From the NCBI RefSeq assembly GCF_041381155.1, contig NC_091134.1, positions 55,997,944 to 56,061,943 on the forward strand: a DNA stretch of 64,000 bases. Reading direction: 5' to 3'. The position numbers were made by a program, and so were the translations under genes. The DNA is from Argopecten irradians. Lineage: Eukaryota; Mollusca; Bivalvia; Pectinida; Pectinidae. The notes beneath the pieces were generated by a model. The model saw only the letters and a list, made by a program, of their open reading frames with translations, had not been told where the DNA came from and did no database searches. Positions 21,566 through 33,500 of this stretch are shown here, piece by piece (position 1 is the stretch's first letter; every line of letters starts with the position of its first letter).

Positions 21566-24500
21566 TGTTATGTATGACACTAAATACATGTAGTTATGAG
21601 ATAAGGGAGATAACTCCTATAGCTTTATTATCAATACATCCTATAAAGTCCATATCATTGAATTAGGTTATAGAACTTTCTAGAATATTATCATGTATAA
21701 ACAAATATGTTTGTAAACATGTTGTTTATAAGTAGAGATCTAGAATGATCTATTTCCAGAAAGTTCTGTGTGTTTATTTGTTTACTGTTTTTAGTTAGAT
21801 ATTTCTAGAAGTAGAAGGTTCTCCAATATTCTTGAACTAGGGTTTAGCTATATATATACTCGAGCTGTCCAAGGCTAATCAGAACTGTAATGAGACCTGT
21901 AATTAGACATATCAAGAATTGTACAGCGCCATATAAGATTCTATTGGGAGAGCTATTGTGACTTTATCTGTGGATTATTACAACACTTTGTGTGGATTTA
22001 TTCATATTGCCTGGAACTTTACAAATCATCTGTGGACATTCATTTTCCTCGTGGATTTTTGATTATTGTTAATTTGAAACCTGGAAGGATCAAGGATTAT
22101 ACCAGGACATTCGCATACAGATAAGTAACACTTAAAATCATCGTATTACTCTTGTACCACCACCAATTACTTTAGATATTGTAAACCATCTCTGTATAAT
22201 ATTGTATATATAATTAAATTGTGTTTTGAATTTAGCTGCTGGTTTCTCATTTCTGTTGTTCGTTCATGTAACAGAAATTGGAGGTTCGTGTCCGAGATCG
22301 ATATTTTAATTTGTGAAATCTAACTTTGAAAAATTAATTAAGAAATTTTCAAAATTTGTGTAAAAACTTGGAGTTTACATTTGAAACCAACAGCTAGATA
22401 AACATGACTACTATGCAGGTAGAACAGTTTGTTAAAGCGCCATCCCTGAAAGTTCTTTTGCAAGTTAGTAAGAAGGATTTACTGTTATTGGGTAAACATT
22501 TAGGCCTTACTATCAAAACTAATTTGAGGAAAGCTGAAAGGAATGTAATTATAAGATATTTTGTTGACAATAGCAAATTTGACTCTAGTGCATTAGATAG
22601 TATAGAGGAAACAGTCAGTTCTTGAACATGAAATGAAACTAAGACAAATGGAAATAGACAAAGAGAAAGAAATAAGAGAAAGAGAAATAGAAAAGGAGTT
22701 AAGAGAAAAAGATATTGAAAGAAAATTAAAAGAAAAAGAGATCGAGAGAGATCAGATGTTAGAACTAGAGAAGCAGAAAATTCAAGCTGAAACAGAACTT
22801 AGAATTAAAGAATTAGAGCTAGCTTCTCAGGACAGTTCAAGTAATCCGACTTTTAGGGGTTTACAAGGAAACAGAGTTTTTGATGTCAGTAGAAACATTA
22901 GGTTAGTTCCTCCTTTTCAAGAGAAAGAAGTTGACAAGTATTTTCTGCATTTTGAGAAAATAGCTGATAGTATGAAATGGCCTGAAGATAAGCTTACAAT
23001 GCTTCTTCAAAGTGTCTTGATTGGTAGAGCTAGAGACATTTATTCTTCTTTATCTGTAGATGACATTTCAAATTACCACGTAGTCAAGAAAGCTATTTTG
23101 AAAGCTTATGAGTTAGTTCCTGAGGCTTACCGCCAGAAATTTCGAAACTCGAGAAAGAGAGATGAACAAACTCATGTAGAACTTGCCAGAGAAAAGGAAC
23201 AATTATTTAATAGGTGGTGTGATTCTAACGAAATTGATGAGGATTTCGGTCAATTAAGGCAATTATTGTTGATAGAGGAGTTTAAACGTTGTGTTCACAC
23301 AAACATAAAAACTCATTTAGATGAAAGAAAAGTTGAAACACTTAGCGAAGCAGCTACAATGGCTGATGATTACGCTCTCACCCACAAAGGCTCATTTGTT
23401 AAAAACAGTTCTCAAGACAAAAACAGTACCACAGGTACTAGTAAATTTGGTCAGCCTAGGAACCCTACCTTTAGTGGACCTCTAATGACAAACCAAAATT
23501 AGGTGATAAGACTAAGTCTGATTCTAAAACAGATCATAGGGCATGTGTGGGGTCTCCTTCTGGTCCTGTTTGTAATTACTGCAAGAAAGTAGGACATGTT
23601 ATGTCTGAATGTTTTTTTCTCCAGCGTAAGGAGCAAAGGCGTAAACAGTCAGTTCCTTCTGTGTTAGCTATGTCAAAGCCTAGCCAGAAACTTAGTGATA
23701 TTGTGGAAGATTCTAAAGTGTCTGTTGAGATTAAGAGCTCAGAGTCTGATAGTGTCTTGGAGAAGTACTCTCCCTTCATTTCTGAAGGTTTTGTTTCACT
23801 TACTAGTGATATCACCAACTTGAAACCTGTGAAGATTTTGAGAGATACTGGGGCTTCTCATTCTTTGATATTAGATGGCGTAGTGCCTTTGTTTGAGGAG
23901 ACCTCATCTGGTAGTAGTGTTTTGCTTCAAGGTGTAGAGTTAGGTTTTGTTAATGTGCCTCTCCATTGTGTTTATTTAAAGTCAGACTTAGTAACTGGGC
24001 CTGTCACCATTGGTGTTAGACCGGAACTTCCCATAGAGGGCGTGTCGCTCATTTTAGGCAATGACTTGGCTGGAGAGAAAGTTAACGTAGATCCTTTAGT
24101 GTCAAGTATCCCTGATAAAACAGGTGATGCTGAGACTATTCAACAGGAATTTCCTGGTATTTTCCCTTCTTGTGCTGTAACTCGTTCAATGAGTAAGAAG
24201 GTTTCTGATGTTGCAGTAGTTGAGGATCATTATAGTCCAGGGTTAGGTGACACTTTCTTGGCTCATGATATAGAGGATATCGGGGGCAAGTGTGATCTTT
24301 TGAGCAATCCTGTAGACTTTGATAGTGATGGAGTTGTTCCTAACAAGGGTACTTCTTTGTCTGACATGATGAGTAAATCATCTTTGTCTAGAGAGGAGCT
24401 TAAAGTAGAACAGGAGAAAGATCCTGAAATCTCCTTATTGTGTAATCGGGCTTTGAGTGAAGAAGAGGTTTAGAAAGTCCCAGTTTGTTACTTCCGTAAA

Positions 24501-27500
24501 TCAGGTGTGTTGATGCGCAAGTGGCGCCCCCCCTGATGTGTCTCCCGAGGAAGACTGGAAGGTTGTCAATCAAATAGTTGTCCCACCGAGGTATAGGCAA
24601 GATATTCTGAGTTTGTCTCATGATGTACCTATGGCAGGGCATTTAGGTGTGACCAAGACTTATAACAGGATCTTAGATCACTTCTTTTGGCCCAAGTTGA
24701 AACGGGATGTGGCTGATTTTTGTAGGTCTTGTCATACTTGTCAGGTGGTAGGGAAACCTAATCAGAAAATCCCTGTGGCACCTCTGCACCCCATTCCAGC
24801 ATTTGAGGAACCATTTAGTAGAGTCATTATAGACTGTGTAGGTCCTCTACCCAAAACTAATTCTGGGAATGAGTATCTTTTAACTATTATGTGTGCTTCC
24901 ACACGCTTTCCTGAAGCCATTCCACTCAGGAATATTAAGGCCCCTAACATAGTCAAGGCTTTGGTTAAATTCTTTACATTGGTTGGTCTTCCAAAAGCTG
25001 TCCAGTCAGACCAAGGTTCGAATTTCATGTCTGGTATTTTTCAACAAGTCATGTACTAGCTCCAGATCAAGCAGTATAAGTCTAGTGCTTATCATCCAGA
25101 GTCTCAGGGTGCTTTAGAACGTTTTCATCAGACATTGAAGAATATGATGAGATCTTATTGTTTTGAAAATAAAAGAGATTGGGACGAAGGTATACACATG
25201 TTGTTGTTTGGCGTTAGAGAATCTGTACAAGAATCTCTTGGCTTCAGTCCCTTTGAACTTGTGTTTGGACACACTGTACGTGGTCCTTTGAAAATTTTGA
25301 AAGACAAAATTCTGGACGCAGATTCTAAAGTAAATCTCTTAGAGTATGTGTCAAACTTTAAGCAAAGGTTGACAAGGGCATGTGAATTGGCAAAAGAAAA
25401 TTTGGCCGTTACTCAAACCAAAATGAAAACATGGTATGATAAAGATGCCCGTACAAGAAGTTTTGATGCAGGTGACACAATTTTGGCTCTATTACCAATA
25501 CCGAGTCAACATTGCAAGCTAGATATTTTGGACCTTATATTGTTGAGAAAAAGGTCGATGATGTTAACTACATTGTACAAACTCCAGGGAGGCGCAAGAA
25601 AACTCAATTATGTCATGTTAATATGCTTAAGAAATATGTAGATAGAGAAGAGAGCAAGACCTCTCAACCTATTTCTACTTTGGCCTCTGTACCATCACAA
25701 AGTGAAAGTACAGCTGATATTTGTAAATTAGACTTAGATGGTGGTGTACAAGATGTAGGTTTAGACTGTGGTGTTAAGTTACGGAACTCAGATGTGCTCG
25801 CGAACTTGGACAAGAAACTATGTCATCTATCGGAAAAGGAACGCAATGAACTGAAAGATTTTATACTTGAGTTTAAACATTTGTTTCCGGATACACCAGG
25901 CAAAACAGATGCTATCTATCATGACGTGGATGTTGGTGATGCGCCACCTTTCAAGCAACATCCTTACCGTGTCAATCCTTTGAAAGAAGAAAATTTAAAA
26001 AAGAAAGAAATTCAATACATGTTGGACAATGATATTATTGAACCAAGCAAAAGTGAATGGAGCTCTCCATGTGTTCTGGTACCAAAGCTAGACAAGACAT
26101 ACCGATTCTGTACTGACTTCAGAAAAGTAAACTCTGTCAGTAAAACAGACTCTTATCCAATTCCAAGGATTGACTCATGTATTGACAAAGTTGGCAAAGC
26201 CAGGTACGTAAGCAAGTTTGACCTGTTGAAAGGATATTGGCAGGTGCCTTTGACAGAAAGAGCCAAAGAAGTGTCGGCATTTGTAACCTCACAAGGTTTT
26301 TACCAGTACAAAGTTATGCCGTTTGGTATGAAGAATGCCCCGGCAACATTTCAACGTCTTCTTAACAGCGTGATATCAGACCTTGAAGGCTGCGATGGAT
26401 ACATTGATGACGTAATCAACTACCACGACACGTGGGAAGACCATCTACGCGGGATTCGCGAATTCTTCGAGAGACTCACTACCATGAAATTGACTGTAAA
26501 CTTATTGAAATGTGAATTTTGTCATGCAACTGTTGAATTTTTAGGTCATGTTTTAGGACAGGGGCAGGTTAAACCTGTTCAGGCCAAAATAGAATCCATT
26601 ATAGATTTTCTAACTACTTGAAGCAAGAGAGAGCTGATGAGATTTCTTGGTATGGCTGAATATTACAGAAAATTTTGTCAAAATTTCTCTGATTTAGCAG
26701 CTCCACTTACTGCTTTGTTAAAGAAAAATGTCAAATTTGTCTGGTCAGACGAATGTAAGTCTGCCTTTGAGAAATTGATTGCATATTATCAAACTCACGA
26801 GTTCTGACTGCTCCAGATTTTAATAAACAGTTTAAACTGTTTGTTGACGCCAGCGATGTAGGTGTTGGTGCTGTTTTGATGCAAGAAGGTTCTGAACAAA
26901 TTGACCATCCAATTTGTTATTTCTCGAAAAAGTTTGACAAACACCAGAGAAATGATTCCACCATTGAGAAAGAATGTTTAGCGTTGATTTTGGCCTTGAA
27001 CCAATTTGATGTGTATCTCTGCACTACAGTTGTGCCTGTGTTGGTCTTCACCGACCACAACCCTTTAACATTCATTGGGAAAATGAAAAACAAAAATCAA
27101 AGAATTCTCAGGTGGAGTTTGACTTTGCAAGAGTACAATCTTGACATCAAACATATCAAAGGGAAAGACAATATTCTGGCTGATGCTTTATCAAGGATTT
27201 AAATATGACTTAATATTTCAAGAAAGTTTCCTTTTCAAGAAAACTTTCTTTTCTTCAAGGAGGGGTGTGTTATGTATGACACTAAATACATGTAGTTATG
27301 AGATAAGGGAGATAACTCCTATAGCTTTATTATCAATACATCCTATAAAGTCCATATCATTGATTTAGGTTATAGAACTTTCTAGAATATTATCATGTAT
27401 AAACAAATATGTTTGTAAACATGTTGTTTATAAGTAGAGATCTAGAATGATCTATTTCCAGAAAGTTCTGTGTATTTATTTGTTTACTGTTTTTAGTTAG

Positions 27501-30500
27501 ATATTTCTAGAAGTAGAAGGTTCTCCAATATTCTTGAACTTGGGTTTAGCTATATAGATACTCGAGCTGTCCAAGGCTAATCAGAACTGTAATGAGACCT
27601 GTAATTAGACATATCAAGAATTGTACAGCGCCATATAAGATTCTATTGGGAGAGCTATTGTGACTTTTTCTGTGGATTATTACAACACTTTGTGTGGATT
27701 TATTCATATTGTCTGGAACTTTACAAATTATCTGTGGACATTCATTTTCCTCGTGGATTTTTGATTATTGTTAATTTGAAACCTGGAAGGATCAAGGATT
27801 ATACCAGGACATTCGCATACAGATAAGTAACACTTAAAATCATCGTATTACTCTTGTACCACCACCAATTACTTTAGATATTGTAAACCATCTCTGTATA
27901 ATATTGTATATATAATTAAATTCTGTTTTGAATTTAGCTGCTGGTTTCTCATTTCTGTTATTCTGGGTCATAACAATGGACATGTGTACGTGACGAGTGA
28001 AACTGCTTATACAGATTAATAGCATCTACCAGTACCAGAACTAAACAAACAGACATCAGAATAATAACACCAACTATCCCTAAAGATATCGCCGACGGTC
28101 TTTGATCGTTTGCGCACGTTAGACTTCGCTTGTACGATGAAGTGTTTTTAGCATCAATTTCAATATTTTTCTTGAGCACCTCCAGTCTCTCAGTCAGATC
28201 CTCGGGTGTTGTAAGAACAGGTTTGTAGGTGTTTTGACAAGCTGTAAAATAGACAGCATTCAATATATTAAGGAACAGAAATTCACGCTGAAAATAATGA
28301 CGAATACATTTCTGATCAATAAATAATAATTTAGAACAAATACATTATGAAAGAAAATCGTATACAATATCGTAACCATTTTCATTTTATTTATATACCG
28401 TGAAGAAGGTTTATGGAAAATGATCAAAAACTCAAACATCTTTTGATTAGGTCGAGCAAAGACGGCAGCCGGGCATAAACGCAATGGTGACGAAATTACA
28501 AAACAGGCAGAGGAAACGGAAGAACATTGTGAATATTGAAAAGTACAAAGCCATGACAAGTATATTTTACAGTGACGATTTACCTAAGGATATAAATTTG
28601 TGTAGAATGTCTCTATTCAGGTTAGGATGTTGGAAATATATTGGTATTTTACCTGAACATACAGGTGAGGTACCTGTCCACACACCTCCCGAACAGGTGT
28701 GTATCTGATCCCCTGACGTCATCGTGAAGCCGCTATCACAAGAGTAGAGAAGTCTACTCCTGTGGGACGTGCCCTCATAAAGGAAGTTTGTATGTGTAAC
28801 AGCTATTGGTGGACCACACGCACTGCCCGTTACAGTCGTTAGCGCTGTCAGCAGCGTTACAGAAAATAAAACAAAAATACTAATAGTGAAATAACAAGAA
28901 AACATGCATACCTTATAATGACAAGAAAATATGCTTCAATGACATTGATTTAGTTTAGTTGAAGTTGTGATCAGTTAGCAAATTGGATAAGTTCCTGTTG
29001 TTTGTTGCTTTACCTTATGCATCAAATGGTACGTACGAACAACCTGATATATTAAGATAAAAACTGCTTTCAATTCAGTATTTTATTTCACAATATAGTT
29101 TTCTTTTACATACCTGTATTAGATGTTGTTATTGTCGGAGTGATTGCTGCAATTGAGTTTGTAGTGAGAACTGGTGAAGACACGGCTGGACTCTGAGTGA
29201 CAGTGGTGATAGACAGAGCCACGGTAGTTGGATGCTGGGAAGTTGTAGATATTGTATACGTAGACGTGGAGTATACAGTTGGCTGGTTTGTTGTATACAT
29301 ATTCGAAGTGGTGGTTGAAGGCTTGCTAGTCGTAGATTCAGACGCAAACGCAAGAACAGAGCCATTCGTTAAAGCGGAACCTTCAGTTGTAGACTGAATG
29401 GTTATAGTCGCGATAGTCGTAGTGGTAGCAGTGGCAGACTGGGTGGTTTTAGTTGTACTCAATGTTGATCGTAAATCCGTAGTTTGGATAGTTGTAGGCG
29501 GATCACTGGTAGTTGTCGATATGGTGGTACTAGGCGGATCACTAGTAGTTGTCGATATGGCGGTTGTAGGTGTTTCACTAGTAATTGTCGATATTGTAGT
29601 TGTGGGTGTTTCACTATTAGTTGTGGACATGGTTGTTGTAGGTGATTCATTAGTAGTTATCGACTTGGTGGTTGCAGGTTTTTCGCTAGTAGTTGTCGAT
29701 AAGATGGTTACAGGTTTTTCACTATTAGTTGTCGATATGGTGGTTACAGGTTTTTCACTAGTAGTTGTCGATATGGTGGTTGCAGGTTTTTCGCTAGTAG
29801 TTGTCGATAAGGTGGTTGCAGGTTTTTCACTAGTAGTTGCCGATATGGTGGTTAAAGGTTTTTTACTAGTAGTTGTCGATATGGTGGTTGCAGGTTTTTC
29901 ATTAGTAGTTGTCGATATGGTTGTTGCAGGTTTTTCGCTAGTAGTTGTCGATAAGGTGGTTGCAGGTTTTTCACTAGTAGTTGCCGATATGGTGGTTAAA
30001 GGTTTTTCACTAGTAGTTGTCGATATGGTGGTTGCAGGTTTTTCATTAGTAGTTGTCGATATGGTGGTTGTAGGTGTCTCACTAGTAGTTGTCGATATGG
30101 TGGTTGTAGGTGTCTCACTAGTAGTTGTCGATATGGTGGTTGTAGGTGTCTCACTAGTAGTTGTCTGTATGGTGGTTGTAGGTGTCTCACTAGTAGTTGT
30201 CGATATGGTGGTTGTAGGTGGATCACTAGTAGTTGTCGACTTGGCGGTTGCTGTAGGTGGATCACTACTAGTTGTCGACTTGGTAGTTGTAGCTATATGT
30301 GGATTAGCAGTGGTAGTCGTTGGTGTTGTGGCTGAAGTTGTGGTTAGATCAATCGAAAATGTGGTTGAATTTATAGATGTAAATGTAGATTTTTTCATTG
30401 CAACCCATATTATCTATGGAAAAGGCCTGAATGAATATGCTCATCAAAGGCAATTAAGTATATTTGAAAATAATGCTTTTGTAAAAAATGTGATATCGGT

Positions 30501-33500
30501 GTCGTATTTGATGGATTATACGAATCACACACAGAAGTCTAACGAGATCATCAACCTAAAAAGACAGAACAAAAATGACTCACCTGTTTTGCAGTCACTG
30601 CCTGTCCAATTAGGGTTGCACGTGCATGCCACGCTAACAACGGGGTCCATAGTCGCATTGCAGCTCCCATGCCCACAGGCACCTGTCACTGGAATATACA
30701 CATACGAAATTTAAGTTGGTGAAATTCCACTTATCACGGATTTAAATATCAGTAGAAAAAGAAGATGAAAATCCACCCTTTTGTCTGAATTGACGAACAA
30801 ATTATTGCCTCTATCTTACCTGTTCCATAGGCTGTCATAACTCGTATAGTGACTTGTGCTGCATCAGACATTTGGTTCATTTGTCCACCGGCCCACAGAG
30901 TGTTATGGTAGACCATTTTGCCGCTTGATGAGTCGGATGGTCGCCACAACAATACCTGATTCTCTGTATAGACATATACAACTCCGCCGAACGCAGCAAA
31001 ACTTCCATCTGTCAAACCATTTCCCACACCATAAAAACGGAAACCGGGGTTGTTCCCATTTGATACTGTAATCTAGAAGTGGTAGGCTAATCAGTTATTA
31101 TAGCATACGTCTGCTTACATTTATCATGTATTAAGTAAATAACTTTCTATACAAATAAATACCACTGACATTCTATGATCATTGAAGAGTTATAACAGTG
31201 TATTTCTTTAAATTCACTGACACTATAAATACATTCAAACTTGCAATACCTAATGCTAATACTTTTGTTGCGATATTATTTTTTAAACCAATAGTTAGAA
31301 TGCTCGAAGAATTTATGTTACAAAATGTAAATGAAGCTTTATCATAAAGGTCGTACCTCTGCTGACACAAGTATGGCACTTGTATCGAACGTAGACGAAA
31401 AAGGGATTTCATAACTACTGTTCAATCCGATACCCATCGCTAGGGTATGTTGAAATAGTGTCTCAGACGAGGGGAATATCCAACACATTATTCTAAAAGT
31501 GCCTGAGGAAAACCACCAGTTTTCATTTAACCCCCATCCATCCCTTGCACTGAAGACATATCCTAGAAAAAGGATTAAGTTGTGAAATTACGTCCTCTGT
31601 TGCAACTGAACTTCGTCATATCTATCTCAACGCCTTTGGTGTATAACGACTTGAGTCATGTTTGTCTTGAACAAAAGAAAATAAAATAATTAATGATGAA
31701 CCTTTAAATTGAAGATTATTTTCTTTATAATGGTTAAGAATTTTGAGAAGTTTGTATACATTTCATTCAAACAAAACAAATTGTTGGTAGATTATTTTAC
31801 CGCTAGAAGAAGCCCACAGCCGTATCCTAGAAGTGTCATACCCAAACAGAACACCTCCTGTGTTTAGACCTGATACCGGGTCAGATATCCCCGCACTTCC
31901 TATAAATAAACGATAGCAAGTAGTTCAAAGTTAAAATAATATGGTATCTAAAAGAAACATAAATTAAGTTATATATTATTTCAAGACTTCTTCTGATTTT
32001 TGGGTCAGACTATCACTTATGAGGAATAAATTATGAACCTTGTATTGGTTAACAGACAGCGAGGACGAGCACTTGGACATTTCCCACTATGAATATGGTG
32101 ACTATCATCGAAGAAGCAGATAACGGATACTCTATAGAGACACATGGTACTATTCGCACTTTTTCATTTTTGTCAATTCTTTTCTTTTTAATGACATTGT
32201 CGACAAAAAACGTCCGCAGTAAAAACCATTTACCTACTTACCTTGTGCGTCTGACATATAATCTGTGTTATCTAGGTCAATCTGTACGGTAACCAGGTCT
32301 GGGTATACGCCTAAGTTGTGGGTTATCTCGTGGTAAGCCGATGAACCTGGATCAAACATCAATGAACATATGAAAGGTCACAATTATCTTGAACACTGTT
32401 TTATCTATAAGGTTATATCTCTCAAATTATTCGATTACAAGGAAATCGGGGTTTTTACTCTAACATTTATAGTAAAGTTTATTCAAATACCAGTAGTTAC
32501 GTACCACTAATCGCTGTCCACTGATGATCAAATGCTGGCGAACCGATGTCACAAAGTTTCCAGGCGCGAACTTTCACCTCACCGGACTTGTAAGATCCAC
32601 CAATCAGCGTAGACCCTGTTCTTTCAGCGCCACCTGTGAAAGAAGATGACAATTAAAGCATTTCATGGTGGTGAGTTTTTTTTTTATCTGATTTGACTAC
32701 ATGAATAAATAAACCAATTTATTCATCACAGAATACAAAACCGGTAACATATTTGCTATATTTAAAGTTATGTGCCATAACTGGGCGAAAATTTTGACTT
32801 TTGTGGAAATCATTTACATGAATAGACGAACATATGAAAAAACCTTGCATAAATCACTTTATAATTACTAATAGTACTGTACCAATGTGAAATAAGATTG
32901 TGGATCACAACGTAGCTTCATGATCTGACCGTATGTAATCATTTTACTGCACTGTTGATGTAAAAACAATGGGTTTTGGTAGTACTGCCAAAAATCATTT
33001 TCATCTCTTTGTGTACTTGTAAAATTAAAACATATGCTTTGTAAGTATAGCAATTCTCAGTGTTAGTAATTTCTGGTGTGGTGAATAAAGTATTAGACGA
33101 ATGTTGTATTGTTCTGTTGTTGTTAAAGTGGAATTATTCGCTTGTTTCACTTTTTAAATATCCGCCAACAATCCACACACGACCACACTTACAATGACAA
33201 TTGTAACATATATAGTTTTATCATAGTTGAAAAGAGTAAAAAAAACCACATCCCGAACAGTTTAAAGATGATTAAAAGAAGACATCCACAAAATCAAATA
33301 TTAACATTCCATGTATGTTTGTCAAAATGTGTAGCACATGAGAGCATTAAACATTTTATCTTAATAATCTTACTAATTTCTGCTCTAAATTATACATGCT
33401 GTACCATTGCATGCTCGTTAAAGGCGATTCAATAAGTTAAAAATATAATTTATTTAGCTGACTTTATCCGTCGTAATGCACTGTCTTAATCTTGGTCTAT

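Larger units (their letters stand above)
21566..27975 (+). mobile_element. Gmr1-type LTR retrotransposon (integrase before RT), defective
   Basis: Two 708-bp LTRs flank gag, zinc knuckle and protease, integrase, RT and RNase H, in that order. Ty3/gypsy elements normally place integrase last. Integrase ahead of RT is the published hallmark of Gmr1-like elements. ATGG flanks both ends (21562-21565 and 27976-27979), and AAGGAGGGGTG precedes the 3' LTR. LTR copies differ at about eight scattered sites plus a divergent last 16 bases, so insertion is fairly recent. A nonsense codon and several frameshifts disable the pol frames. It is inserted antisense to the mosaic host gene. Confidence 0.9.

Noticed and set aside
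28567-28905. Sushi frame as a complete small secreted protein with signal peptide
   Set aside because: A phase-1 acceptor at 28845 and donor at 28652 fit the flanking exons, so the upstream hydrophobic part is most likely intron. It is kept only as a possible alternative start.
29398-30714. 438-codon open frame on the plus strand, Val-rich repeats
   Set aside because: It is the antisense of the Thr-rich repeat exon. A repeat length divisible by three without stops keeps the other strand open too. It has no domain, and the minus strand has matching splice sites and neighbours.
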